A DNA stretch of 36,952 nucleotides from Saccoglossus kowalevskii (lineage: Eukaryota > Hemichordata > Enteropneusta > Harrimaniidae): the NCBI RefSeq assembly GCF_000003605.2, contig NW_003118931.1, positions 494,848 through 531,799 of the forward strand, given 5' to 3'. The notes beneath the pieces are model-generated. The model ran no database searches. It was not told where the DNA came from and was given only the letters and a program-made list of their open reading frames with translations. The position numbers and the translations under genes are program-made. Shown here in pieces: positions 11,602 through 22,017 of the stretch; within the stretch, counting starts at the first letter, position 1; the number at the start of each line of letters is the position of its first letter.

Positions 11602-12120
11602 NNNNNNNNNNNNNNNNNNNNNNNNNNNNNNNNNNNNNNNNNNNNNNNNNNNNNNNNNNNNNNNNNNNNNNNNNNNNNNNNNNNNNNNNNNNNNNNNNNN
11701 NNNNNNNNNNNNNNNNNNNNNNNNNNNNNNNNNNNNNNNNNNNNNNNNNNNNNNNNNNNNNNNNNNNNNNNNNNNNNNNNNNNNNNNNNNNNNNNNNNNN
11801 NNNNNNNNNNNNNNNNNNNNNNNNNNNNNNNNNNNNNNNNNNNNNNNNNNNNNNNNNNNNNNNNNNNNNNNNNNNNNNNNNNNNNNNNNNNNNNNNNNNN
11901 NNNNNNNNNNNNNNNNNNNNNNNNNNNNNNNNNNNNNNNNNNNNNNNNNNNNNNNNNNNNNNNNNNNNNNNNNNNNNNNNNNNNNNNNNNNNNNNNNNNN
12001 NNNNNNNNNNNNNNNNNNNNNNNNNNNNNNNNNNNNNNNNNNNNNNNNNNNNNNNNNNNNNNNNNNNNNNNNNNNNNNNNNNNNNNNNNNNNNNNNNNNN
12101 NNNNNNNNNNNNNNNNNNNN
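11602..12120. other. Assembly gap (519 N)
   Basis: A run of 519 unresolved bases. Open frames reported across it are artefacts. It lies about 1.8 kb upstream of gene A exon 2 and could hide the missing first exon. Confidence 0.99.
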
Positions 12121-13089
12121 ATCACAATACTTGTATAACTTAAAATACGCACAATATGATGGGGCAATTACGGCGTACCAACAATTGCAAACATTTTGCT
12201 TTCGAAAACAAATTCTCATAAAAAACACTGATTAAAATAAAACGTTATATGAAAAAACAATATAAAAATGTTACTAGTAAAATTAAATTAAGTAAATAGA
12301 TTAACCAGAAATAATAAAATGAAATTCAAACCAAGAAATAGAATTTAATAGAAGTAATAAAATAGAAAAAATAAATCGGTCGGACTAACACGCGCAATCG
12401 ACTGTGCTTTTCAATTACTATATGAATAGAGCTAGATGAGTTTATTTTCACGTTATAATCACTATAGGTAAGAAAACACTGTTTCAGTGAATGGACTGGG
12501 AAATGGTACAGAACTAATCACAGAATAAACGTCAGACCAATCCAAACTCCATCAGACAAATCTATAGTAAGTCTCACATCACGTGTCTCTTCTTCAGAAT
12601 CACTGAACAAATTGACGTTAAAGTTGTATTTTAGCATGTATGTGTAAAGCCCATTGAAGTTTCAGATTGTTTGTAGTTTGGCTGCCATATTGAGTTTCTT
12701 TTAAACAGAAAATATTGTTTTACTATTTTTTTGAAATTTACTACATTGCAGCTCTCACTCAATTTTGTGCATTTAACCAATTTTGTATATAACATTATAT
12801 ACATATAAAATTGTGTAAAAAATAACTATTTAAATAAAACATATATTTTGTATATAATGACTAAAGCTTCTTAAATCAATGTTGGTCAGTCATATGGTTT
12901 GGCTGCCAATTTGGACTTCTTACAGGAATGATCACAATTTGTTTGGGAATTTGTTTCTTCTGAGTCATTTTACTGATCAAATAACTGCTTTGTTCTTGTT
13001 CACTGAGTTCGGGAGTTTGTTATGACTGTGTATTCTGCAGGCTTTCTGTGTGTTAGGGAGGCTGGCAGGAGTTAGTTTCAAGCTATTTC
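12121..13089. other. AT-rich intergenic sequence, nothing recognised
   Basis: No exon with plausible splice sites and no RNA gene were seen. A stretch with TTTGGCTGCCATATTGAGTT (near 12677) resembles one near 24380 (GGACGCCATATTGGATT), suggesting diverged copies of a dispersed repeat. Confidence 0.45.
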
Positions 13090-13910
13090 TTTTCTCTAGC
13101 CATGATGCTAACAAACTAGCCAGCGACAGTGTTTCCCAGTAGAACACATGCTTCTTGTTGACACTTATGGACCACTTGTGGCATGTAAACTAGTCATCAT
13201 GGAGCACGAACTGGTCAGCTTTTCGTCACCACTGCCTAGAAGCCTGCCAGCAATTGGCAAATCTCTCCCACATATCATCAGAAAACCAGGCGTACGTATT
13301 GAGATAGATGAGCTATACCGTTCCTCTTGCATCATTTCTTTAGAACTTGTATCTATCACTATTGTAAATGTCTCTGATAATGAATGCATGATGACCCTAT
13401 CTACAACAGCAACATTATTATCTGTTGCGCCTGTTATGCTGACTCTCTTATCTCACTACTGTATCTTCTGTGTTCTATGAGAGGGTTTATTCCTGACCTA
13501 TCAAAGCACCTTAAAAGTGCAATACCGCACTTTTGGCAACACATGGAGGTCAACCTTTTCATTGGATTTAATTCTGGGTCTCCGATAAGGTAGAGGCCAA
13601 AGACATCATCTATGACTGGGTTTCTGTAGTATATCTGATTGATGCCGGTCAGTACTCCTTCCTTGGCGTTTCAAGTAATTACAACAATGTCTTTTTATCC
13701 TCTCAGCCAACTTTGCTGTGCCCCATTGGAATTATAGTTACAGAAAGAACTTTTGTTCTTAAAGATTATGAAAAACTTTGCTGCCCTCTCATCAGCCATT
13801 CTGCCTGCCATAATAGGATGCCATTGGTAATCTCAATGTTCTCAAGGTCCAATAGGTCCACTGTATCAAGCTTCTACATGATGAAAACTGGGCCAGCACT
13901 GGCTTAAAAC
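13090..13910 (-). pseudogene. Decayed coding-like stretch, family unknown
   Basis: The minus strand has successive open stretches in shifting frames. One runs open without an ATG from 13670 to 13434 (78 codons; includes the segments GLYLIGDPELNP and SMCCQKCGIALL) and another lies at 13389-13165. Stops and frame changes separate them. The amino-acid mix looks protein-like, including a Cys-x2-Cys pair, but I do not recognise the family. A broken transposon gene or host pseudogene would fit. Confidence 0.3.
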
Positions 13911-14458
13911 TTGCTATTAGCATTGCTAAACATCAACTGAAAGCTTAATTGGAGGGAAGGTTTTGGATGTTATTATTTATACAGGATCGTACCAAAAAGG
14001 CCTTCCCTTATTTTTTAACCTAACTATTTGAAGAGGTGACTCCATTTCAGATAAAAGATTAATGATATATTCATCTATCGTTGCATTGTCATGTGCACTG
14101 ACATACTGATTCAGTATACTCTATGGTTAAAATTTCTGTAACAGAAAGTCAGTTGCACTGTGAACAATCAATGGACGCCAGGCCTGAAAGAAACTTTGCC
14201 GACACTTATTGTCATTTTGATAATTGCAGCCGCGGCACAATGAGAAGTGGTTGAACATCTATTCCACACTTCAGATAGGGCTTTGTGTCTAACAGTGCAG
14301 TTCAAAATATCGTTAACCACTGATCATTCTTGTTGGTATATCCACGGGTATTGATAAGTGTAAATGGTCCTCCAACTATATACTGAGTGCATTGTCTAAT
14401 CTATTTTAAACAATCAAGATAAGTGAACTTTGGACCGTTATTTACTCATAAAGAAAAC

Positions 14459-14670
14459 TTACTGTAAAGGGGTAATTATTCACTGGGTTTTAATTTAGCT
14501 TATTTCGCTGACTGGAAAAATGCGCTGAATTAAAACACAGTGAATATGTAAATTTAGCATAGAACACATTATCTAAATGACGAAACCGTGAATTTAAAAC
14601 CTACTGAATATGCCTGAAATGGTAAATCAGTGAAATTTAAACCCAGTGAAAATTAGTCATTTTACAGTAA
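14459..14670. mobile_element. TA-flanked MITE with CTGTAAA ends
   Basis: The sequence starts TTACTGTAAA and ends TTTACAGTAA. The ends match for about 40 bp with gaps, both containing TTCACTGGGTTT on their own inward strand. Taking CTGTAAA as the terminus, each side is flanked by TA, as with Tc1/mariner-type MITEs. No transposase is present; interior motifs (CAGTGAA, AATTTA) recur. Confidence 0.8.
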
Positions 14671-14738
14671 CTAAACAAAAAATAAAATAAAATAAACTGT
14701 CTCGCAAAATACAAAAAGTTAATTTGAGTATTTAAGTA

Positions 14739-14846
<108 letters not shown>

Positions 14847-14950
14847 ATCCAATCTAAGATGAAAGCAAACGAGCATGTTTTGTATGTGACCATCTCACTT
14901 CCCAGTACCGGCTAAAAGGGACTATAAATGGGAAGAGAACAAATAATAAT

Positions 14951-15040
14951 CCTAGGGCTGACAGGTCTACCGTCGCAGATGACTTCGGTACCATGCAAGG
15001 CATACAACACAGTGAAGACAAGTGGCATGTATCAATCAAC
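14951..15040 (+). repeat. Duplicated flank segment R1a
   Basis: Shares CCT(A/G)GG, ACAGGTCTACC.TCGCAGATGACTTC, then AC.ATGCAA.GCA and GAGACAAGT-like blocks in order with 25183-25278. Same strand and order. It is the left part of a segment whose right part is R1b. Confidence 0.75.
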
Positions 15041-15092
15041 AGGTTTAATAACAAACGACAGATTAGTCAAAATACACTTTACTTGAATTATA

Positions 15093-15109
15093 ACACTAGA
15101 GGGCGTGCT
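15093..15109 (+). promoter_or_regulatory. CTCF-like motif
   Basis: ACACTAGAGGGCGTGCT matches the CTCF core ACTAGAGGGCG. Same orientation as the motifs at 10926 and 36619. Motif match only. Confidence 0.25.
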
Positions 15110-15361
15110 CAAAGAGTCATACACTTGACCTGAGTTACCTAGGTGACCGTCACATACAAAGCATTTGTTGAGATATGTCCGCAACAAAGGTATTTGCCAA
15201 AGCCGAGGGGTGTACCTAAACAACCCCGCTACAGGTAGTAAGCCAAACAATGCAAATCAACCTTCAAATATGCGGTCTGTCACCATGGCAACACAGTCGG
15301 GACACAAATCAAAGCAACTTCCTCCACTTTAACAAATATACTGGAGGTATACTCCCCTTTG

Positions 15362-17553
15362 ATATTACAGGCCCGTAGCCAGCACTTTTGAATAGAGGGT
15401 TCGAAAACAACAATTATATATTTGATGTGAAATGTGTGAATTTTATAATATTCAAAAAGTGTTTTTGAGCTCTGTTACGGACATTTTTATATTATCGATT
15501 TTAAATTCAATTGGTTTACTTTGTGTTACGTTGGTAAGATATTTCACATAACATCTTTGAACTATTTTACCATTTCAGAGAAGGGGTTCTGAACCATTCC
15601 TCACCTACAGACAAACACATCCACACCATTGATCCACTACGGCAAAATGTTGTACACAAAAAAGACAATAGTGTACTTATCTTAGCAATAGTGTCTCAGT
15701 ATTTTAAGGTAGAAGGCCCTTACGAGTTTTTTCGCTCTTCGCAGATGTTAGCGCACATTAAAGTGACACGATTTCATGTCTAAATCTGTCTACAATTATT
15801 CATTTTAGTATTAGTCAGTTTTGTATTATGTAATTTTATTTCTGTACAGGGCCTCAGCCTATCGTATAAAATAAAATGGGTAGAAAAGTGCATAGGACGT
15901 TTTAAACACAATACAACATCCATGTAAACATATGGTACTAAGTTAAGCTGAGTTCATATTCATCTCGTCGCTTGAAAACTTTTAAAAGATATAGAGCTAT
16001 TTGATATATGGTGTGGCAGTTTGTGTAGCGACGAAGTAAGTCCAGACTGTCAGTATTTGCATAATTGCATAGGATTATTGACAAAAGATCAGCCCTTAGA
16101 TCATTATAAAATGGACATATAAAAACAAAGTGAATTTCATTTTCTACCATGCTAAATTCGAACGTATCGCTGCAAAGACTAAACAATTATTGATCTAACT
16201 GTATTTTTGTGTGTCTGCCTAATTCAACATTATGTTTATGGCCAAAACTCATCAGTATATATTTTAGTCTATAATTGCTTGCCAATACATCTCCCAGGTT
16301 ATAATACTACTTTGATTTTTCCAAAAGTACACAGCCTAGATGATTGTGAAATTGAGGCATGCCACTATTTGTTTATTCTTTGAGTAAATATCCCTAAGAA
16401 ATCTGCAGTATCTCCAACTTGTTTTTCAAACCACACAATGCCGAAACCATATTTGAACAGGAGACTATTATGTGGGTTTCCCAAGCAAGTCTGCCGGTCT
16501 TGTCTAATCGTTTAAGCATGATATAACATGTTTTGGGGTTTCAGTAATTTTAACCAATATGAGACACAACGCTTTAAATAACCATAGCACAATGGCAGCC
16601 TTCCACATTCATCTAACATCGCTACATTGTTTGTACAACTATTAATGCTAAGTACCGGGTAGATATCTGCAAAATGTTATCTGTACCCTTTCGATTTCCG
16701 AATTTACGTACCCCCATATCGCTACCATAAGAAATAGTTGGCACAATGATTGCATCAAACAAATTAAATGCACTAACCAATGGCATACTACCAAGTTTCT
16801 TACAGTATGTAAATATGTTTGGTTCACTGTAAATCTGTTTTAGAGGGCGGTAAAATTATATGCATACGGTGGCAGTTTAGCAGCGATCTCAATAGACTTC
16901 AATGACTACAACTGCTTTTATGAACCCACTAAAAATATAGTAAATTTCCTGAGACATCGAAAAACGTGTAAAAAATATAATACAATAAGTTAACTACATT
17001 TGGCTGATACACTTGGAACAAAACAGTATATATGCCATCATTAACTTGAAGAATAGAAAACTAATGAACCAAACTAGGAAAGTACAGTGTGGTGTTGTCG
17101 TGTCAATCCCCACACTTTACTAATTGAGCGAACATTAGCACAAGACAAACTGCCCTATTCAGGACCACCACATCATTCAGAGAGTGACTATCATTACATT
17201 ATTATTTAACACCAGGTGCTTGAACGCGATCTTCATTACACCATCACAGAAAAACCGAATAAAAGCTTGCCTATTTATAACAACCTGTTTTGATTGGCAG
17301 CTGTTGAGCTGAGACGGCACAACTTCACGATTGACATTTAAAGCTCGTTGCCACCTAAATGCTCATTACTATGCATTACTCATTACATTACTCTGATAGT
17401 TACATCACGGAGTCAAGTGATTTAAACAATGATAATTATTTTAATTAATACTGTTTGTTTCATTATGTTCTAATCTACGATCATAAATCTATTCACTTCC
17501 AAAATTTAGGGGGTTCGACCGACCCCCCACCCCAAACTACAGGCCTGATATTC
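15362..17553. mobile_element. 2.2 kb element with CAGGCCYG ends and ATATT target duplication
   Basis: The left end is CAGGCCCGTAGCC (15368) and the right end, reverse-complemented, is CAGGCCTGTAG (to 17547): 10 of the first 11 bases agree. Flanks are ATATTA and ATATTC, a likely 5-6 bp target duplication. Just inside are GGGTTCGAA and GGGGGTTCGACC-type sequences. It contains a decayed LINE, so it is either a DNA element later hit by a LINE or a mosaic. It splits R1a from R1b. Confidence 0.6.
15938..16870 (-). pseudogene. Decayed LINE: C-terminal part of a non-LTR reverse transcriptase ORF
   Basis: On the minus strand a frameshifted frame reads FDAIIVPTISYG (near 16760-16725), then GRLAWETHI (near 16490), and ends in an open stretch (16186-15938) with CSDTFEFSMVENEIHFVFIC and PFYNDLR. 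The order SYG..., then C...E-x-HF-x3-CP-x-Y-x-x-LR, is the usual C-terminal region of CR1/Jockey-type LINE ORF2 with its zinc-binding Cys/His cluster. Stops and shifts show it is dead. No reverse-transcriptase catalytic core is present: a 5'-truncated copy, as is common for LINEs. Confidence 0.8.
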
Positions 17554-17571
17554 CCCTTAACTAGTAACAAT

Positions 17572-17752
17572 AAGTATAACTGGTAATAATTATTTCTCGG
17601 TAAATGCTGCTTATATCATAACACAGCTAAACAACATATCAAAACCAACAATACACTGTCAGATAGTACTGTGCAAAACACTACCAAAACTGTCAACAAC
17701 TGTCTACGACCTGCGTGTTCACAACAGGCGATGTGGGAACTGATTGTCCTTG
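17572..17752 (+). repeat. Duplicated flank segment R1b
   Basis: Matches 25634-25770 in order: TATAACTG.TAA.AATTATTT, AAAACCAA.AA.ACA.TG.CAGATA, and CACAACAGG.GATG...GAACTG.TTGTC. It lies directly right of the CAGGCC element. Confidence 0.75.
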
Positions 17753-17875
17753 GTCGGTCACAGCTACAGTGCACTGATCTATTACTCATCAATCGAAGCA
17801 CGATGAACGTCACGGTCACTGTTGTCATTCAGGATACTGTTCGCACACGGCGATTCCGTATGCCGATTGCTTCGT

Positions 17876-18395
17876 GTACTACCACAGGGAGCCCAGGAAC
17901 TATGATCAACTGTACGCACTCACTTTGAGCGGGGGGGGGGGGGTATCTGGTGGTTATCTAGTGTAAGATTAGAAATAGACAAGGGATGAAGGTCACAACC
18001 AGCTCACGTTTTTTAAACTCGAAAAAAAAAGACGAAAATAATGAAAAAAAAAATGAAAAACAAATACCAGGTTGAAGAATATTATAGTTGCTCCTTCAAA
18101 ATTCGCCAAAGCCTTACCTACATTTTACCGATATCTGCAGAATAAATCAAAAAAACTACACAAATTGACTCCATTTAGGAATTCCTAACGGTTTGCCCGT
18201 TGGGGGCGTGGCCTGTTCAGCATTTTGTCTACAACCAATCACAAGACTGGTTACGAACCAGTTGAGCAAGGCTAACCGAGTCGCTGTGACCTTCATCCCT
18301 TGTCTATTTCTTACACTAGATAACCACCGATACCCCCCCCCCCTCATAGGGAGTGCGTACAGTTGATCATAGTTCCTGGGCTCCCTGTGGTAATA
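17876..18395. mobile_element. Long inverted-repeat (foldback) element
   Basis: Left arm 17876-17996 and right arm 18395-18288 are reverse complements over roughly 110-120 bp with small gaps. Both carry CACAGGGAGCCCAGGAACTA, ATCAACTGTACGCACTC, a poly-G/poly-C run and AATAGACAAGGGATGAAGGT. The spacer is about 290 bp and has no coding potential. Fits a foldback or MITE-type element; a target duplication was not clear. Confidence 0.8.
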
Positions 18396-18445
18396 CTCGG
18401 CAGACGACACCTCATGGGTTCCTAATTCAAAGCGCTCACCTCAAC

Positions 18446-18664
18446 CACAGGGAGTTGGACAAACTTATGTGTGTCTACATCGCGCGTTAAAATTTGCATA
18501 TAACATTAGCGCGTAACAAAGTTGTGATGAAGGAAAGAGTGGTATAAACAATGATCAGTGATTAATTGAAATCGATACCAGGAAGGGGGGGTAAAAGAAA
18601 AGTTATATAACATTTTATTATTTAATAATTTATTAAAATACATAAGTTTGTCCAACTCCCTGTG
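18446..18664. mobile_element. Short element with perfect 25 bp inverted ends
   Basis: 18446-18470 and 18640-18664 are perfect reverse complements over 25 bp (starting CACAGGGAGTTGGACAAACT). The outermost CACAGGGAG is shared with the arms of the neighbouring foldback element, suggesting one family. The interior is AT-rich. Confidence 0.8.
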
Positions 18665-19259
18665 TCTCAACTGGAAGTTCGTGGCTATCACAGTCAGTCC
18701 TTCGCCATCAACGGCCCAAAATGCTCTGGAAGCAGTCCGCGTGTCTTTACCGGCACGTATCTGAACTGTTCTGTCGGCGGCTGGCGATTCAAAGCAACTT
18801 CACCACAACTTTCTGAGCATCGTCCAAAGCCATGTAACAATCTCAAGCCTGTCTCGTCTCCTTCTCTCTGCGGATGCTTACTCAATCACGTTACCCGTCA
18901 CGCGGGAAAGACAAATCCTCTCCCAAAGCACAGCTGACAGATTTCAAATAAAACACACTCAAATGTGAAAAGTATTAAAAAATGAAAATTACAAGCAGAT
19001 AAACGATACTGTCCATAGTAAAATACAATACACGAAAAGTACGTCCAGACAATGACGTCATAGTTATTCTGAGGCACTCTCGCTCACAAGCAAGGGCCAA
19101 ACCAGTGTTTCAATCGGGGTGCTGACCGTACTCAACACTTGGTTACATGTACACACAAAAAATATCATTTGTTCAGATTACCAAACACGTTATGTGCGCA
19201 ACCAACTGTTGTGTAATCAATATTGGAATCGGACCAGATGTGTGTTTTCCCGCTGTCGC
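18665..19259. other. Intergenic, slightly GC-richer patch, no gene recognised
   Basis: 18665-18940 is open on both strands for 60-90 codons (plus 18662-18937, minus 18885-18694). The sequences show no domain and no splice signals. Possibly exon debris or transposon sequence; left unassigned. Confidence 0.35.
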
Positions 19260-19920
19260 ATATAGATAAGGTCAATACTAAGTCGTCGAATTTTATCTTA
19301 CGCTACTATCAAACGGGACAACCGAACGCGTTACTTATTGGTGTATGAACCCGAGGAGGCGCCGGGAAGGGATACGCATCCTACTTGTCTCAAACAAAGC
19401 TCAAACCATTTAGAAATAGATATCTGCCTATATATGTATCATTCCTTATCCGGCAGTAGTCTAAGATTCAAGCTTAGGTAGGTAGGTTTGTCAATACAAA
19501 AGTCGATGCGAAGCTACAAGATTGTTTCTGATTTGCTATCAATCTATTAGTAACACCAATCAGAGAGCAGCATGTTTGTTGACGAAACAAAATCACAGTG
19601 TATGTAGGTCCGGACAGCAGTACTTGCACCGTTACCGGGCAGCAGTACTTGCACCGTTAATTATACCGTAAAATATGACTCGGGCATTTAATTTGTTAAG
19701 CCGCCTTTACCCTAAACCAAGTCGATAGAGAGATAGCTTAGTCAAACACAGATAAGGTTGGAATCGCCTCACGCAATGCGGGGTTACGCTATTACTAGTT
19801 TCACCCCTGTCAGGGTGTTGTTATGCCTACCAAACGCGTTGCCAACTGGTGTGTGTTTGAGAGCGGTGCACGTTCTACTACACTTAAACAAAGCTCAGCA
19901 AACTATTTTAATATGTTGTT
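19260..19920. repeat. Diverged direct duplication (~490 bp offset)
   Basis: 19260-19420 and 19750-19920 share in order AGATAAGGT, ACGCTA.TA, CC.AACGCGTT.C..A.TGGTGT.TG and CTTAAACAAAGCTCA/TCAAACAAAGCTCA. Same strand. No shared reading frame seen. Confidence 0.6.
19610..19659. repeat. 25 bp tandem duplication
   Basis: CCGG(A/G)CAGCAGTACTTGCACC followed by GTTA, twice in direct tandem with a single mismatch. Recent duplication or slippage. Confidence 0.9.
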
Positions 19921-20550
19921 TGAATATGTTTGGGAATTTTCTTTTTTTAAATTTACTTAAAAGGGCTGTGATTTTTTTCTGTTCCCGTAGCTTTGAGTCC
20001 TAGCCTATTGACTAAATCTGAAATATTGTTCTATATTGGGAACGTACTGAAAATTTGCTTTGAGAAGAAAAAGAATTTCATGTAAAAAACGTGTTTTACA
20101 CGCGTTGTGGGCGTTGCTATGACTACTACCCTTTAATATCAAATATCGTCTTACATATCCCAAACATGCACTGTGATCACAGACAGAAGATTTTATTTTT
20201 GTCTACAAATATGTACAGATATCGGTGACACTACTGTTGACTACTTCTGGAGACTTATTGTCCGAGCTAGATTATTCATATCGGTCATGTCTTGGATGTA
20301 TTCATTGTATTGTCTGTTCTGAGCGGCATTTACACAATACGGTCACTAAAACGTCAGTTTAATAAACAAATAAATCGACCGTTACTGACCCCCGCATACA
20401 TATTATACTCGCACTCAAATATTTAGATTCTCAAAAGCGGACACAATGAAAATACCTTTTCACTCAAACAATGTGTCTGAAATGTAACATAACAAACAAA
20501 AGTATGATACACTCACCCGAAATAGTAAAAAACAACGTTTGTTGAAGCGC

Positions 20551-20638
20551 TGTACACCACTGGTACCTCGGTGTCTGTTACAAAGTGTTACCTCTCGCGA
20601 CCTTTTAACCTCTGTAAAATACATTAGATATTGCGAAT
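20551..20638 (-). repeat. Duplicated segment S1
   Basis: Matches S2 (21940-22017) over about 85 bp: ACACCACT.GTA...CGGTGTCT.TTACAAAG.GTTAC, then AAATAC.TTAGAT and CGAATG. On the minus strand both copies are open and read VTLC[NK]RHR, then TSGV. S1 is followed on the minus strand by a donor-like CGG|GTGAGT (near 20515). Could be a duplicated exon or a dispersed repeat. Confidence 0.65.
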
Positions 20639-21939
20639 GAGTGTGACGTCGTCGGGAACAAGGATTCACGATTCAAAATTATAGTGAAGAATACCGAGGA
20701 TTAACTAAACAATTATAAAATGGGATTATTTGACACAATCTTCAGGAATAAAATATTATAACAAGGTCAGTTACGTGTTTCAACAAAATGTAAAACAACA
20801 ATGATGACACTCTTTCGTTTGGTTAGATAGCCAAATACAAATTGAAATAGTCACAGTGTACACACAACAATAATAGGTTGCCAGACAGCAAACACGTTTA
20901 TCAGGTCACAATCTCGATTTAAAGTACACAGATGCTGATTGCAAATATACATTAGGTGTCACTGCGGCTTTACCACTAGCACTGGCTAAGAAAACTGAAT
21001 TTAAGATACGCTTTGTTAGTGATCGAATTTAGAAAATAATAACTAAGAGTGTTTTGTTATTGGAGGTCACATACGTATATGCTTTATATTCCTATATGAC
21101 ATACTCGACTCTGAATATTAGGCTAAGGACAGCCATCTGTATAACCACCATATTCTTTCCCTTGATGTCATAAACTGATGTCAAAATTGAAATCATATTT
21201 CATTTACTTGATTCACTTAATAAATTATACTCAATAAATGCTATTTCATGTAGCTGTCTCGCGATAAACTTCGTATTTCAACCTTTAACCTTTGAGATAC
21301 AGTAGGCTGCACGTCCAATGCCAGTACACCCTGTATCGTCACTAGCATCGAAACGCTATTAGGTTTAAGCAAAACTAATTATAAAACCTTATTAACGTAT
21401 GTAAAGTTAGAAACTATAGATTTCAGTACGAACTCGTACTTGATCGAGTTTTATACGCACTATAATAATAATTAACACGAGTGAGATATAGGCCTGAGGA
21501 TGGCATTTTTATCACATTAGCAGACATAGTTCCCCGGCGTAGGGGAGTGTTTAGTAGGAATTGTTTTATTTCGTTTGATTATGAAATGGAAGTGTTTATG
21601 AGCTATTGATAGGAATTTTATGCGATGCAAATGCGGATCGATGTCGTTGGACCATGTATATACAGAGTACAAGGGCATGTTACGAGTTTGATTAATATGT
21701 AACATGATTCAACGCCTGAGAGTTTATCAATTATTTACATACACGACACATCAATTGAATATTTCAAAATTATCACCATGTGCTGTCTTGAGAAATCAAT
21801 TCTCACCTAATCATAAAAGTAACTATCGAGTTTAAAATATAATAAACCCCAATAATGTGTTTATCTTCTTCTGGGTCGCAGGACTGTATAACCAGATCTG
21901 CTTACTTTTACAACTCAGACCTTGCTGGCGTGTTTTATA

Positions 21940-22017
21940 TACACCACTAGTATATCGGTGTCTCTTACAAAGAGTTACGTTTTCACCTCGGCAAAATACC
22001 TTAGATGTTTCGAATGC
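21940..22017 (-). repeat. Duplicated segment S2
   Basis: Second copy of S1, same orientation, about 1.4 kb to the right. The minus frame 22083-21832 around it reads NVTLCKRHRYTSGVYKTRQQ. No known domain. Confidence 0.65.

Noticed and set aside
11580-12228. Open frames of 182-213 codons spanning the N run
   Set aside because: They consist almost entirely of unresolved bases and are artefacts of translating Ns.
17616-17928. Plus (85 codons) and minus (70 codons) frames at 17.6-17.9 kb
   Set aside because: They overlap the R1b repeat and the left arm of the foldback element; the R2b copy does not keep the same frame.
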